Positions 1-13,414 are shown, counted from the stretch's first letter. The stretch is 64,000 nucleotides of DNA from Branchiostoma floridae (GCF_000003815.2 NC_049983.1:9407470-9471469), one strand, 5' to 3'. Translations and numbers: made by a program. Notes: generated by a model from the sequence alone, not told the origin.

Positions 1-1455
1 GGCAATGATTTGTGAAGAATTCTAGTTCAAGTATGTTCATTGTTGATGCTTTAATTTGTAGTTGTAAAAGGGCATCCAAGAAGTGGTTCAAAGTTTTCTG
101 TAAATATTTGCATGTTCAGATGGCAGGTGGTTGTTGAGGATATAACAGGTGCGAATGTTAAGTCCCATTGTGAGCACCTGCTGTGATGTTCATCGTCTGA
201 TCTAATCCTCCCAGATGTCAGAATCAAGTTTGCCAACACTCAGAAACTATTATGTGAACTTGTGTGATGAAAATGTTGTCAGTGAAGTATGCCAAATCTA
301 AGATGATACACGTAACTGTAAAATAATGGTTTTGTTTGTGATACGAAGATCACCATCATTGATTTTAGACTTTCTTCTGCAATCTTTTCCAATGTTTAAG
401 ATATACACACATCCTATGTAACAGCATAAAGAACAGCAAATGAGAACTACACTAATTTTAATGCTATAAACAGATAGTTACAAACACTCATACACTCTCA
501 CACAGACATGCTTAGACTCAAACACACCGTGTATGAACAAACTTAGTGAATTATACATGGATAGGAGACAGTCATTTTAAGTTGACCTTTTCTGTAAGTT
601 ACTACTGAATAATAGAGAAAGAGCAACAGCTTTTGAGCAGAAATAATGAAGCATGTGACTCTTGCCAGCTGGGCTTGTCCCAGGATTTTGCATTATAACA
701 GTATTTAATTCTTAAAAATCATTTTTAAAAGATTTTCTTGTAAATAGTTAGTAATCATGTGTTGTATGAGGAGTGAATTTGGCAAAGATACGGAAGCAGC
801 GAAAAGTACAATTGGCAGGTGGAACTGTAATAGTAGGTATTGGGCTGAATGCCTGGGGCCTCCTGGAACCCCCCGTTGTGAGATGGTATTGTCCGAGGGA
901 TGTACCTGCCTGTACTAATGGTTGGTTCAGATGTCAGACAGCCAGTGGAACAGCAGGGGTCTCTTCTGACACAGGTTATGTGTGGTGTGGGGCTTCTGTA
1001 CATGTACTGTACCTGCAGGCAAAACGGGAAGCAGCACAGTCTGTTTAAGTGCAATCAAAATGTACTCAAATACCATATTGTGTAAACATTATGCAGAACA
1101 TGTACATGTATGGCATAATGATTGTATAATCACTATAAAGCAACTGGCAGTGGGTACATTTACATGACTTTGTGTAGTTTTGATTAGGAAAAAGCAGAGT
1201 TTTTTCATTGCATGTTTGAGGCCTTTTTAGCTGTCTGCTGACAAAAGTAGACTGATCACAGTTAGTTTGAATGTACAAATGTAGGCCTAGAATCCATGTT
1301 GTTTTACCATAGTCCAGGAAATCTGTGATCATTAAAGTTCAATAATCACTAAAAATTACATATGATTGTGAACATTTAATCAAGGAAAGTTTCATACAAA
1401 GATTTGTCTTTGACATGATGCAATGAGAAGCTGAAAAGGTATTGTTTACAAAATG
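1..1455. other. AT-rich DNA, nothing recognised
   Basis: Short overlapping frames only; no family resemblance, no splice-supported exon, no repeat copy. Confidence 0.5.
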
Positions 1456-1700
1456 TATGTGTAGGTTTGATGAAGACAAAAGCATATTTCCAATAGATTT
1501 CCGTTGGATGTGTTAACATTCTATAGGAGGATGTGTTAACAAATAGTTAATAAGAGAGCATTGTAATGTGTTGTATAGTTGCTGGAAAGGAATTGCTTAT
1601 GTGTAGGTTTGATAAAGACAAAAGCATATCTCCAATACTGATTTCTATAGGATGTTAACACTCTATAGGAGGATGCGTTAACAATAGCTAAGAACAGAGC
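1456..1700. repeat. Tandem duplication, unit about 142 bp
   Basis: TATGTGTAGGTTTGATGAAG...TCTATAGGAGGATGTGTTAAC at 1456-1560 is repeated with minor changes at 1598-1700. Confidence 0.85.
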
Positions 1701-2041
1701 TTATGTCCATGTCCATGTACCAGCTGTCACATCCCCATTGTTTTAAATGTCAGAACACAAAGGCACTAATGTCACACCTCCCCTCGCTGCCTCGTGCCTA
1801 GTGCTCTCCCATGACAGGGTCTAACTGCATGATAATGGCATCATGATCACAGACCACGGGTCCATTGTGTGGGATGATTAAGTGCACTGTGCTGAAGGCC
1901 ATTATGTATTTTCATCTTTGCATTACATAATCCCATACACTGTCATTTTAGACTGAGCTGATATTGTGACCATCAATTTAGAAGAAATTTTACAATACTA
2001 AAGATATTGTTTTTAAACAAAAGGAAAACTGTTTCCAAGTA

Positions 2042-2241
2042 GCGCTAGTTTACCTTTATCCGCGGGTAACCTTTATCTGTTTGCTTTCCAAAATAGGGTA
2101 ATAGGGATTGACGAAGGATGGTGGCTTTTTTAAAATTGCAGTGGGAAACCACTGTCCATTGACTTGAAATCCCTAAAAAATGCCATTTCAAACAACGGAT
2201 ATACATGTAGGTTATCTCGCGAATAAAGGTTAACTTAGTGT
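2042..2241. mobile_element. Palindromic MITE family A, copy 1
   Basis: Ends read GCTAGTTTACCTTTATCCGC...AACCTTTATC and, inverted, AACCTTTATTCGCGAGATAACC. The same arrangement recurs at 9712 and 12482. About 200 bp, no ORF of its own. Confidence 0.75.
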
Positions 2242-2769
2242 TACATATAACGTTACAACCTATAGATACTGTACAAACATTCCCACAACACATCTTTTCT
2301 TGCTCTGATACCAATGCACCTGTATTATATTTGATATGATATGATATAGTTTCATTTCATTTAATGTAACAAGTGCTTGTTAGAAATATCCCTCCTACAA
2401 TACCCGCCTTAGTTTCCCCTTTGTAGCAGGTATTATCTTCCCATGTGATTCTGTTCCTGTCATTGTTAACTTGTGTTCCTGACAGAAAACTAATACCTTT
2501 GATAAGAAACATGCCCATGATGAAATGAATAAATGATAAGATGGCTTAAAATAGGACCTCACCCAAACATAATAAATTTCTCTAGAACACCTGTATGTCC
2601 TTGACAATCGTCATCACAAAAAAGGAAACAAGAGTTAAGATTCTGAAGTAAGGTGTTATAATTTTAGTGTCTACTCATGCCCAACAAATTCAAAGGTTCC
2701 TCTCAATCCAGCCTCTGTGTGGGATGTTGTTAAGGCCATTATCATTATGGTTGGTTGCTTGAGATAATG

Positions 2770-4560
2770 ACGGCACAGTGGTTGCTCTTTTGTTGTTCGC
2801 TCGGTGGTTAATGCATCAGACTGTTCCCGCTCACGCCACTACCATCTGTTGTTCCAGGCTTTGTGCTTGCCCATTTTGCGGCTTTACCCGGCGTTGGCGC
2901 GCGCGCCGTCCTTTATTCAAACAACACGACGTCAGGCCGGGCCGTCCCGAGAGGGGTGGCGGCACGAGCGTTAGCGCCGCGACATCTGTCATCTTGATAT
3001 CGCAGCGGCTGTGTCACCACGTTTGACACAGTCACAGAGATTTGGGGACCGATTCTCGTCCCCGTATCAGCGCGAATTAGCGAGCGGTTCTCGCCCCTTT
3101 CGAAAGAGTTTGGCTGTGCCTTGCCACAACTTGGTCAACCCATTGAGAGGGAAGATATTTTTAGTTGATAGAGTCGGAGAGTTGGCTCCCTGGGACCTTG
3201 GCACATGGATAGAGTCACAAAGGACCTGCGAGCAGTCTTGTCAGGTCGTCATATCAGACCCAGGGTTTTATTGCCTGCCTGTAATATTTTTTTCCTTATC
3301 AGAGTGGATTATTTTGAGTCACGGATGTATCGGGGCCGGGCACCGTGGGGTTATCTCAAAGGTGGTCTCCATACCCGGGTCATTTGTCATACTTTTCTTC
3401 CTCCGACAGTCGAATAATTGCATCGGAGTTGGTTCCTTACCAAAAGTTCTCGATGTCCTTTGATTCGTACTTTGAGCCCGGATCGATTTCGTTCGAACCC
3501 CGTGGAAAACACTTTGATGCATGTCATTGCATCTGGCAACCCAGAGTTTTGGGGGTTTCGGACCGTCCGATACGGCGAAGTTTGATGAATAGTTGCCTGT
3601 CCAATGGGATTTTATCTGTGGGCCATTTAATGATTGATTGTCCCCACTCTTCCCCGATCCCTCGCATGCAATTTCCCTGCGAGCAAAGACATTGCTCGGT
3701 AAATTTCCGGGAGTGAAGAAAGTTTCTATTTGTGTCGATCAGGGAGGTGACCCCGCGACCCGAGCCAGGGGTTTCTCGCTGATATCAATCCCAGCGAGAC
3801 CAGTGAAAGTGCACTTTCCATTGAGGAGCCGGTCCGAGTTATCAGTCACTGGCACTGAAGTTAACATTAGGGGGAGAGGAGGACCGAAATGGGCAAATAC
3901 CTGCCAGCGATCATAAAGAGATATCACCAGATGTATAGTTTGAAGGATTTACAAATGGGTTTTCTCTTCATCTTTCATCTGGTCGGAGTTTTATGTGGCG
4001 GGGAATAGGGTCAGATGTGGAGTTATAGCACAATGGAGAGGCTTTCATCTGATGCCGACCCCACTTGTCGGCATCAAATCTACTCTGGCTGCAGGCGCAG
4101 AGATGAAAAATGGCGCGGCGAGCCGTTTGTATTTTTCCAGATGAAATGAAGTGAAAGGATACTGTATAAAAACTGAAAATCCCTTGTCTGCGTTGATGGA
4201 GCGATAAGGGCGATGCTGATCTATGTCTACATTCTCATCATACATTCGCTGCATCTCGGAGCAGGGGAGATGTTAGCGATAGTCGCTGGTCAGGAGTTGT
4301 TTACATGGATGGGTTGAGCTGGAGATAGCGAACTTTTCCAACGCAAAGTTTGCGCCGTTCGGCTGCCAGTTTTTTTTTACCCGCGGGCCAAAACGATTTT
4401 CAATCTCGCATTCATATCATATACTCAGCTTCATCTAAAGTAAGGCAGAGATATGGCATTGCTGCGCTATCTAAAAGATGCGTATCGGGCGAGAGTCTTG
4501 AGAGCTACTCTTCACCGGCTTAATGACCATCCTGTGGGACAAGAAAGATTTTCTCACTCT
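2770..4560. promoter_or_regulatory. GC/CpG-richer island A, possible regulatory DNA
   Basis: The left part (2870-2990) is strongly CpG-rich (GGCGCGCGCGCCG). The rest has moderate G+C, no recognised repeat and no ORF with family similarity; the 150-codon frame at 3011-3463 is not convincing. It may be a promoter-type CpG island for an upstream exon of the C2 gene or a distal enhancer. Confidence 0.4.
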
Positions 4561-4718
4561 CAAGACTTGATCATCAAATTTTGAGAATGACAGAAAGATG
4601 GATTTGGTATGCCCATAAACTGGCTCAAGTGTATATGACAAGCTTAATACCGGGATGGAAATACATGTACCATATCAACACCTGTGTTGTACCTTATATA
4701 ATGTCTTTGGTTGTACAG

Positions 4719-4790
4719 GTAGAGATGCCTCCTTGCAGGTGCATGCAGAAGTAGAGCTGAGCGAGCCTAAAACTGGCTACACTACCAAAA
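4719..4790 (+). CDS. Weak candidate exon (possible 5' exon of the C2 gene)
   Basis: After an acceptor TTGGTTGTACAG, one frame reads RDASLQVHAEVELSEPKTGY before the sequence returns to AT-rich composition. A second acceptor, CCTTGCAG, lies 20 nt inside. No good donor follows; only weak GTTCAT or GTTATC sites are present, so the right end given is nominal. It is listed only because the peptide looks coding-like and lies upstream of the C2 exons on the same strand. Confidence 0.15.
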
Positions 4791-5198
4791 ATGACATTCT
4801 TGTTCATTCTTTGTTGAAGAAAAGTTATCTTCCATTTAGAAAATCATTCTCTGTGTAACTTAACTTTATAATAAGAGAATAAGAAAAATTCAGTTGTACA
4901 TCTTAATCTCTTGTTCCTTGTTTGAATCTTCAACTGAATAAAGTTAAAATAGAATGCAAACAGGTTGCAACAAGCTTGTGTATAGTAAAATAACGTTCCC
5001 CAGATAAAAGATACGTCTACATATGCTTGGAAGTGTTTGAATCATTGAAAAGACAGTGGAAATTGCTAACTTCCTCTTCTGTATACTATGTTATAATTGT
5101 ACGAGTACAATCCTGGGTAAACGACTGCAGTCATTTCCAAGATGCGTTCAGGATATGCTGCAGGCCGATCATATGATCATAGAGGTGATGTAATGTTC

Positions 5199-5229
5199 AG
5201 TTCAAAGTTCAAACAAACCTTGACCTTGA
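5199..5229. promoter_or_regulatory. Nuclear-receptor half-site cluster
   Basis: AGTTCA-A-AGTTCA (5199-5211) is a DR1 direct repeat. TTGACCTTGA (5220-5229) is, on the other strand, an extended TCAAGGTCA half site of the SF-1/ERR type. It could be coincidental in AT-rich DNA. Confidence 0.3.
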
Positions 5230-6229
5230 ACGAATTCTTTAAGACACTTTTAGAGGCAAACAATGGATATCTCAGTGAATGGTCTGTACATTGCTGGTAA
5301 TGCACACACAATTCTACATGTAATCTACATACATGTATGCAATCATATTGCAGTATATATTTAGACAGCAAGGTTTTGAACCACTGAGTCATTGCTGAAT
5401 CATCAACATACAAGTCTAGGCTTGTCAAATTACATTTTTCCCTGCCAAAGCCATAAGAAGATATATCTTTAAGTTTCTAATACGATATGATACTGCAATT
5501 GTTGTAATGTTAGTCACACATGCCACATTGGATATCATCGCTTTCAGTTAGGCAAAAAGAAAATGCAAAAGACAGGATTGAATTTACAGATAAATTCTGT
5601 CTTGGTTTTGAATCATTTATAGAATACTAACCTATAGAAGATAAGGAATATCACAGACAAGCCCAATTTGTAATGAAAGAACAGACAGCTACAGTACATG
5701 GTTGTCAGTGACTGAGAAGGAAGCCATATCATTCAAAAATCTTATATTTGATAACTAAAATGGGATCACTGTTGGGTGTCATTGCAAGAGCTTTGGAATC
5801 TGATTTGAAATTACGTCCACATATTGTTGAAAGATTGTCATCGTTCATATACATGTAGACATGTAGGGACAAGATCATTGTCTCAAAGTGTTACAAAATG
5901 TATGAATCTTTTGATGTCAATTCAGTGATCCTCCTTAATGAAGTGACTTTCTGTCTAGTCCTATGGTTACCAGAACGGTATTCACTTTTTCAACAACTGT
6001 ATCACAAACATGCATATTGGCAAACTTAACTGGGCTGATAGAGTAGTTGGCAAAATGAACTCGACTTTGACAGTGTACAGTTATGCACCATTTTATCCAG
6101 GTATATCCTCACAGGTATAGCCCAGTTCAGTACGGCTTACATTAGATGGAATAGGCCCCATGCCATCCTTGACCCATAGTATGCTCTTTTGTTGGCCTGT
6201 CAACAAGTAACCACAAAAAAGTTTCCAAG

Positions 6230-6900
6230 AAGCATTTAGAGATTCGTGCAGATGGCAGAAGGAGATTTCCAACCTTTGCGTGCGCTTCCGTCGGTCGTCA
6301 AATGTCAGAGAAAAGTTGGCTTCACGCGGGGATGCCCCCGGGAGAAAACCTGGGGTCAGCTTGCGCAACACTCAGAGGATGAGTCGACTCCACAGCCCCT
6401 TTGTTTCCACAGAACTCTCCTATCGCTTCCCATCTCTTTCACAAAGATGGAAAGCTGCTATATTTCTATACCCGCCCGCTCGGTAAAAACTTGATGGAGT
6501 TCATACGATGACCATCGTCCTTCAGAAGGAGTCCTCAGCCAATAAAACGCCATCAATAGCATTCCACGCTCTGTTCTGTGCGAGCGTTATCAGCGCATAC
6601 GCATCTATATTGAGCGTTGACCTTCAAAGTTTTTGTCATGACAATATTGATGAGACTCCTGCGTTGATGGATTGAAGTTTGCCAGAGATAATTCTCAGCA
6701 AGGTCGGGAGCAAAGACGTTGGGAAGTGTGATCCATGCCTGGCNNNNNNNNNNNNNNNNNNNNNNNNNNNNNNNNNNNNNNNNNNNNNNNNNNNNNNNNN
6801 NNNNNNNNNNNNNNNNNNNNNNNNNNNNNNNNNNNNNNNNNNNAACCTAATGAGGGGAGCGCTGACCTGAATTATTCCATATTTCCTGCAGACCAGATGC
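6230..6900. promoter_or_regulatory. GC-richer island B, interrupted by a gap
   Basis: Sequence complexity and CpG content rise relative to the flanks, and GTTATCAGCGC includes a GATA-type site. No coding frame with recognisable content. The right side is lost in the N run. Confidence 0.3.
6744..6843. other. Assembly gap (100 N)
   Basis: Run of exactly 100 N, a conventional placeholder of unknown true size. Confidence 0.99.
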
Positions 6901-7224
6901 TAATTTGATAATGGTGTACAACACTTTGACACGCATATTATTGAGATTTAAAATGGGAAAATTGGAATAGCTTTATCAATGGTATGATTACCTTTTGTAT
7001 TAATATTGTTTACATTTTTTGTACAGTGAATTTTATCTATTTTGATGCTTTATTTGAAAAGGACAATGCAACGACATTTGCACAAAGAGACTCTGAGATA
7101 ATCTATAAATCAAACATTATTTTGTAGATAGATATGTTGTTACCGGTATTGTAGTATCTGTGGAAATCGAAAGATATGACTTATTGTATAAAGTGATGAC
7201 AATTTTATCCTGGTGTTACAGTTT

Positions 7225-7562
7225 TGATACAGCTCAACTTACCAACAGTTTTACGCAACCTCGTTCGTCGATTGATTGCGATCCATCAAACCTTTCGACG
7301 TATCTGCCTTGATTGTCATTTATTGGCGAGTCCATGTAAGAAGTAACCTGTTTAAGTGCAAATTGTCGGAGCATCTCTGCAAATTGGCCAATCAGATCGC
7401 TGATGGATGCACATCATGCAGCTCCACAATCTGTGAGGAACAAAGACGAAGGAAAAGTGGCGAAACGAGCAACGATCTTGCTCCTAATGTCCGCAACGAA
7501 TGCGACACCGCAGAGGGTGCGGAAGGTTGCATCCTAGAAAATCAGACTCTAAATTGGGATTA
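7225..7562. other. Small GC-richer island with a 95-codon frame of unknown meaning
   Basis: A frame from 7276 to 7563 on + contains several Cys and charged residues but no recognised family, and the flanks show no clear splice sites. Probably non-coding. Confidence 0.2.
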
Positions 7563-8234
7563 GTCAGAATAAATACAAGGATTAAGGGAGATTAACCCCA
7601 CTTGGATAATCTAGGACTGCTCCCAAATAGGGTCATCGATAGGCAGTCATCCGTGCAGGCTGAGTATTGGATGTCTGGTACCCAGCCACACGCCTACAAT
7701 CTACATTGAAAAGTAAACATCGGAACACATGCAGACAGCAGTTACATGAATATGGATAGGACTTTGTCAGCTTAGCTGTAGATAGAAATGTATGAATATA
7801 GATGTAGGGAGGAGGGAGGGAGTCACAGGGGAAGCAGGGATTTGGGGATTGAAAGCTCAGCCCCATCACTTGGTTGATTAGGTACTAAATGGCAGCATGC
7901 AGAATTCACTCGTTTATGTACATACTTCATGTGTGTAAATAGCTAACAAGGCGTACACTTTGCATGTGTAGCAGTAGTTCCTATGCTTGTCCCAGGACGA
8001 GAATTCTCTTGTTGGGACAGAAAAAGATGTTACCCCATCCGTCCCAAAAATCTGTCAGCTTCATGACATGAAACTGTAGAAAATCTATTTTCCACATTTA
8101 AATCCACATTTATTCCAGGTGAAACTTCATTCGCTTTCAAGCCCCGTAGAAAAGAAACAATGTAATTTTTCGTACTCAAACTGCTTTCTGTCTTCTCGTT
8201 ACGGTTTTATTATGGGATTCAAGTGATAAAAAAT

Positions 8235-8300
8235 GGGCTCCCAAACAATGAGTGGGATGGGAAGAAAGGAAGAAAACCTTAAAGCTGGAGACAGCCCTGC
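8235..8300 (+). repeat. Dispersed repeat family B, copy 1 (core)
   Basis: The core CCAAACAATGAGTGGGA...AAAGCTGGAGACAGCCCTG recurs at 12080, 41521 and 43281, and in reverse at 26540. The full copy may start near 8040. Confidence 0.6.
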
Positions 8301-8974
8301 TTTTTGGTATCTTAATGTTTGGTATCCAAGGCAAAACAGACTACATGTGGTATCATATTGTTGGAACAGATTGCTGAATAGCTGAGCCATGTTTGGAACC
8401 AGTAGGGGAGCGAGCGTCATGCCGTGCCTCAGAGGATTTGCATCTCCAAACATGGCTTCTCACTCCGCTTTTGATTGTCATAACTACTAATTCTTTCTAA
8501 TACTCCTTGCATCTGGTCGCATCAACAGGAAATATAAAAAGTCACCTGTTTCTTTCAGTTCTGTACCGAAGAAGGATTTTGTGCTTAAAAACCCTGGTGA
8601 CAGGTTAGCAAAAGTTTGAAACTTTATCTAGCATTACTATTATATACAATGTAAGGAAGCGTCTAGTAGCATCAACTGGAACTACATTTTAAGACACCTG
8701 CTACATTCAACTCTATATATAACGTTACCAAAGCTGGGTTTTGTGCTTAAAGATTATGGTAACATGTTAGACACTAAATAAAAGTACAAAACTTAGCTAC
8801 CAAACTCCAGCTATAGTGTTGGTGGAAAATATACTTACTGTGATTTTGTAGAGTTTTCTTTTTATTAGATTGGGTATTTATTTGTTTATTTATTTTTGCA
8901 ATTAGAGTACTTATTCATTATTTTTTCCATGCCCCCCTCTCCAGCTGGACCTCTGGGAAGATATTAGATTAGTT

Positions 8975-9130
8975 ATTCATTCATTCATCCATCCATCCAT
9001 TCATCCATCCATTCATTCATTCATTCATCTATTCATTCATTCATTCATTCATCCATACATACATTCATCCATCCATTCATTCATTCATTCATCTATTCAT
9101 TCATTCATTCATTCATCCATCCATACATTC
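8975..9130. repeat. (ATTC)n/(ATCC)n microsatellite
   Basis: About 155 bp of ATTC, ATCC and a few ATCT/ATAC tetranucleotides in tandem. Confidence 0.95.
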
Positions 9131-9711
9131 TCCATAAGGAAGCATGACTTGCTTTTATGATAATTACACAGCACACGTGTGCATCTGTTTAAAAGTTATC
9201 AAATCCTGCATCTACCAGGGGCATGTTCCATCAACATCCATGGCATTAGATACAATAATTAGATGCAGATTATTGGATTAAACCAGGACAAATGATCCTG
9301 AAAATTGGTGCCCCAGTTAAGGACGCCAATCAGTGCCGCCCATCTTATCAACTTGTTTCATTAACAGTGGAGCATTGCAAATGTTAACCTTTTCAGGCAA
9401 TGTGGTGTCAGAAGTTTGTCAAAAGTGATACATCGGGTTCATTGGCACATGGTCATGTTTTGTAACCTGACAACAATATTTGTTTTACTTTAACTTACTG
9501 TGTGGGGCACCTTATGCATCTGATATTCTGTTTATTTTCTGTCTGTTACCTAATACATGTACATGTAAGTATTGTCATATTTTAATTTTTATTCATACTT
9601 TCCTATGGTTGGAAATCTCTGTTACATAAGATTTGAAATTCTGTTGACATTATTTTCATGGAAAAGTGAAAAAGAAACCTTCAGCACTGTACTTTCATGT
9701 ACATTCACATG

Positions 9712-9950
9712 TAATGCTAGTTCACCCTTGCAAGTATATGCAGAGTAACCTATTGTAATCCGTTGTAATTAAAAACGGTATTTAGGAACATCAAGTCGAA
9801 GGATGGTAGTTTCAAATTGCAATACGAAATGTGTATTTTCAAAATATTGCAGTTTGAAACCAGCACCCGTTGACTTGATATCCCTAAATTACCTGTTTGT
9901 AAATACAACAGATATAGGTTACCCCGCAGATAAAGGTGAACTAGCGTTAT
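9712..9950. mobile_element. Palindromic MITE family A, copy 2
   Basis: The right end GATATAGGTTACCCCGCAGA...GGTGAACTAGCG is the inverted form of the family end. The centre carries CAAATTGCAATACG and its inverse, and the GTTGACTTGAT / ATCAAGTCGAAGGATGGTAG arms shared with the other copies. Confidence 0.75.
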
Positions 9951-10604
9951 GTCTTTTGTTGACATTCTATCAGAATGAGCAGTAGCACCTACAAGATTAT
10001 ATCTTTTAAAAGAAAACAAGTTCTTCATTTGACAAGACAAGTTAGAAATATTCCCGTGCGATTGTGTTCGTAGTATTCTGTTGGCATTTTAAGTGTCTTT
10101 CTTATCTTTGACATTTGTCATAGCTTAATCAACCATATGTTTCTTCATCTTTATAACTGATCTAAATGATATGTTACGAGTGTCAACAAAGATTTATTCA
10201 CTTTGTAGCTTTTGTTATCTCTGACAAGTGCTTAGAGTAACTAAAGTGCTTTCAGCTGACTTCTAAATCATGGAAATTTATTATGTTTTCATATATTACT
10301 TGGGAAACATTAATGCATGATGAAAAGCACTGCATTGTGATTATGATCTTAATCTCATCTGCCTTCGAATGTCACAGAATAAAGGTAAACAGATAAAGCA
10401 TGTACCGTTACTATGATATGTAATGTTAACTTATTGATAAGTGCTGTATTGTGTAATTTTTCTGATAAGTTTTGATAACCAAAGATGGGGAAGAAGACTT
10501 TTTCGCTGTACTTTTTTTAGCATTGCCCTAAATTTGTTACTGTGTTTCATTACTTTTGCTAAAAAAGTTATGTTTTGGGGAGCATTTGTGTCTGTCTGTT
10601 TGTG

Positions 10605-10890
10605 TCTGTCAGGCACGATAACTCAAGAATACCTGAATGAAATGTCTTGATACTTGGTATGTTGTTGATTGATGATAATTTGGGCCCACTAGTGGCTTGC
10701 TATGGTACTGCAGAAAAACTTTCAGTTTGATGTCGCATGTTCTTGACATGCTGCGGTGACATGATTTTTGAGTGGGAGATGCATGTAACTCTCTGAAAGG
10801 AGAGTAATTCATGTAAGTTTGGGCCCCCTAGGGTCTTCTTTGGAACTGCAGGCACTGATTTTTTCATCAATATCTTCTTGCAGTTTTCAT
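10605..10890. repeat. Probable interspersed repeat fragment with internal duplication
   Basis: GGCACGATAACTCAAGAATA...TGTCTTGATACTTGGTATG is followed by two diverged copies of TTTGGGCCC.CTAG...ACTGCAG (10679 and 10818). I associate such phrases with abundant marine-invertebrate interspersed repeats, from memory only. Confidence 0.35.
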
Positions 10891-12079
10891 CCAGGGAAAA
10901 CAGGTCATAGTTAAGATCACGAAATGTGTTTCATAGCTAAAAAAAGAACTGAGAACTGAAGTCTACATGTAGTTGTTGCTATGAACAATTTGTAAGAGGA
11001 GTGTACGCACAATGCGGTGGCCGTAATGAAAAGGGGGGCATGGGTGCAAGGGAGATGGAGATAGCCACAACTTCCAGAGATAAGAACAAGTGCAATTTCC
11101 AGGTATCTTCTGCAAGCTAAAAGCTTGCGCTAACTCAATTACCATCTAGTCGCAGATGGGAAGATTCGGACTCAGAATGGTGGCCAAGAAATGCAAATTT
11201 AATTAGCATCAAATTAGAACTAATTGACTGACAAAAGGGTGAAATGATGTAAAGTTTACATTAACACTCAAGCCTTTTTCTTTACAAAGGCAAGAATAAT
11301 TGGGTGGACAACAAAAAAGACAAAGAAGAAATTGTGATATGTTCCTATTGGTATTGGAATGCTCTCTGTATCTACAGAATGGCAACATCGAAAAGTGAAT
11401 TTGAGCTACCATCACTTATAGATTTGTACACCATTCTTCCATTCTAATAAGGATCTCAAAGAAGTATATCAGGCTAAATGTAAGGAAAAGTATGTAACCA
11501 AGTCCTTTCATTGTAGAATTGACAAAATGTTCGATTTATCTAGCTAGCAGCACAAAAATGTAAAGAAAGACTATATTTTCTGTTTACAAAGTTATACATA
11601 CATATGAGTACATAAAAGCCATTAAAAATCTAAAAATTGGGCCAGTTGACGACCCTGGTAACTTGATTACAGTGCATTAACGTCATGTACTTTTCCCTTT
11701 ATGTGACAATGTCTTTTACAAGGTGAAATGAAATGTAAAAAGTCACTTGTAACTCGATTACGCCCAATCAGAGAAGATAGGGCTGAAGAGTAACATACTG
11801 GGTTTACGAAGGTTATCATTGTTTTTAGTACTTCTGCTGAGACCATTAAGTTCTTTTATGGTGTTCAAGTACTGGAAGGATATACAATATGCATGTGAGT
11901 GTTCGATACCTTTTGTGAGTAAAATTCTAGGGTAAGCTGAAGATGACTTCTGGAGTCAAAAGCAAGGCTGTCACCCCGTACAGGGACGGAAATTTTGTTG
12001 AGACGGACAGAATTTCACATTTTGTCAGGGTTTTGTTTTGTCAACAGAATGACAGATTTAACAATGAGAAGCAAATATC

Positions 12080-12132
12080 GGCTCCGAAACAATGAGTGGG
12101 ACAGAAAAAAATTCAAGCTAGAGAGAGATACA
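12080..12132 (+). repeat. Dispersed repeat family B, copy 2 (core)
   Basis: GGCTCCGAAACAATGAGTGG followed by AAGCTAGAGAGAGATACAG is a diverged version of the family core. The preceding GGGACGGAAATTTTG segment matches the 43.2-kb copy. Confidence 0.55.
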
Positions 12133-12481
12133 GTTGTTGTTGACGTAAAAAAATGTTTATAGGATGCATACTACTGCATCAGGGGTAACACGTTTATTGT
12201 GTAAAATCTCTGCTGTATTGTTTGAAATTGCTAGAAGAATGTTATCTACAGGACTGTGTCACAAGTCATAAATGCATCACAAAGAATCGACCCTACAAGG
12301 CTACATGTTCAAAACACTGTTTTGTATTTCATTTCAGAAAGGTCATAAACACCTTAATGGTACAGCTGTAATTAGTTCACCTGATTTTTACTTTCCATCT
12401 GTAATATTTCTTTTTCACATGTATCTTTGACTACTCAAATATTTGGCACACTTGCAAACTTGTGAAATCTTGAAAGCCTAA

Positions 12482-12675
12482 AACGCTAGTGAACCTTCAT
12501 CCGCAGGGTAACCTATATCCATTTTTTCAAAATAGAGCAGGGAAATCAAGTCTTCCATACTGCAATATTTTGAAAGTATTGCAGTTTCAAACTACCGTCA
12601 GTTGACTTTGATCTACCCTGTTTTTAAAACAAAATGGATATAGGTTACACATGGATAAAGGTGAACTAGCATTAC
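12482..12675. mobile_element. Palindromic MITE family A, copy 3
   Basis: Left end AACGCTAGTGAACCTTCATC and right end GGTGAACTAGC are inverted copies. The inner arms CTGCAATATTTTGAAAGTAT / GCAGTTTCAAACTACC match copy 2. Confidence 0.75.
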
Positions 12676-13414
12676 CCTCGTTAACTAAGTTACTTTTTGT
12701 TTTCTCTATATTATACCAACCAATATGGTTCTGTCTGGCCATGTTTAATGCATTTTTCCTGATGGTGGCCAGCACAGTCCAAACTAGGTAGTTAATGGCC
12801 CCCCTAGGGACTCCCTCCCCCACTTGTAAATTGGGTCTTAATCTAATTATAACAGGGTCGGATCATTACCCCCACAGGCCAAGTATTTTCATTTCTGCAA
12901 ATTTTATTTACTGGGATATTGTTTTTTACTTATTCCTACAATCCCGGAGATGAATATCTGTGGGGGGAAGCAGAATTGTATTATGGGATGATGCTAATCT
13001 TTACTTTATCAAATTATGGCCATCCCAATATATGGCCACTGATATTGGAGCTGACTTCCACTTTTCTATCCATAACTATAAATTGAGTTTTTTGTAGTCT
13101 CAGTAGAAGAAGCTATTAAATTCTTTGACATTTACAAAGTTTGCTTTGTATACTATGTTAACAGTTTGGATATACAGTATATGTGACTGTAGAGTTGGGT
13201 ACTATGCTTACCTTATTGTTGACAATTGAACATAACCTTTGTGCTTTAAGCACTTTGTCCCGTCGGGACTTGTGACTAATGAATATCAAAAGTTCAGCGT
13301 AGTGATTTAATGGACAATCAAAAATATCACAACCTGAGGGAACATCTTTGAAACATCCATATTGTATGAATGTTGGGCTGATATTGAGTAATAAAATATA
13401 ATAAAATTTGTAGA

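Noticed and set aside
2785-2835. tRNA-like A-box phrase GCTCGGTGGTTAATGCATC
   Set aside because: No B box or cloverleaf follows at the right distance.
3011-3463. 150-codon + frame in a GC-richer island
   Set aside because: No family resemblance, no splice or start context, and several overlapping frames of similar length; best explained by local composition.
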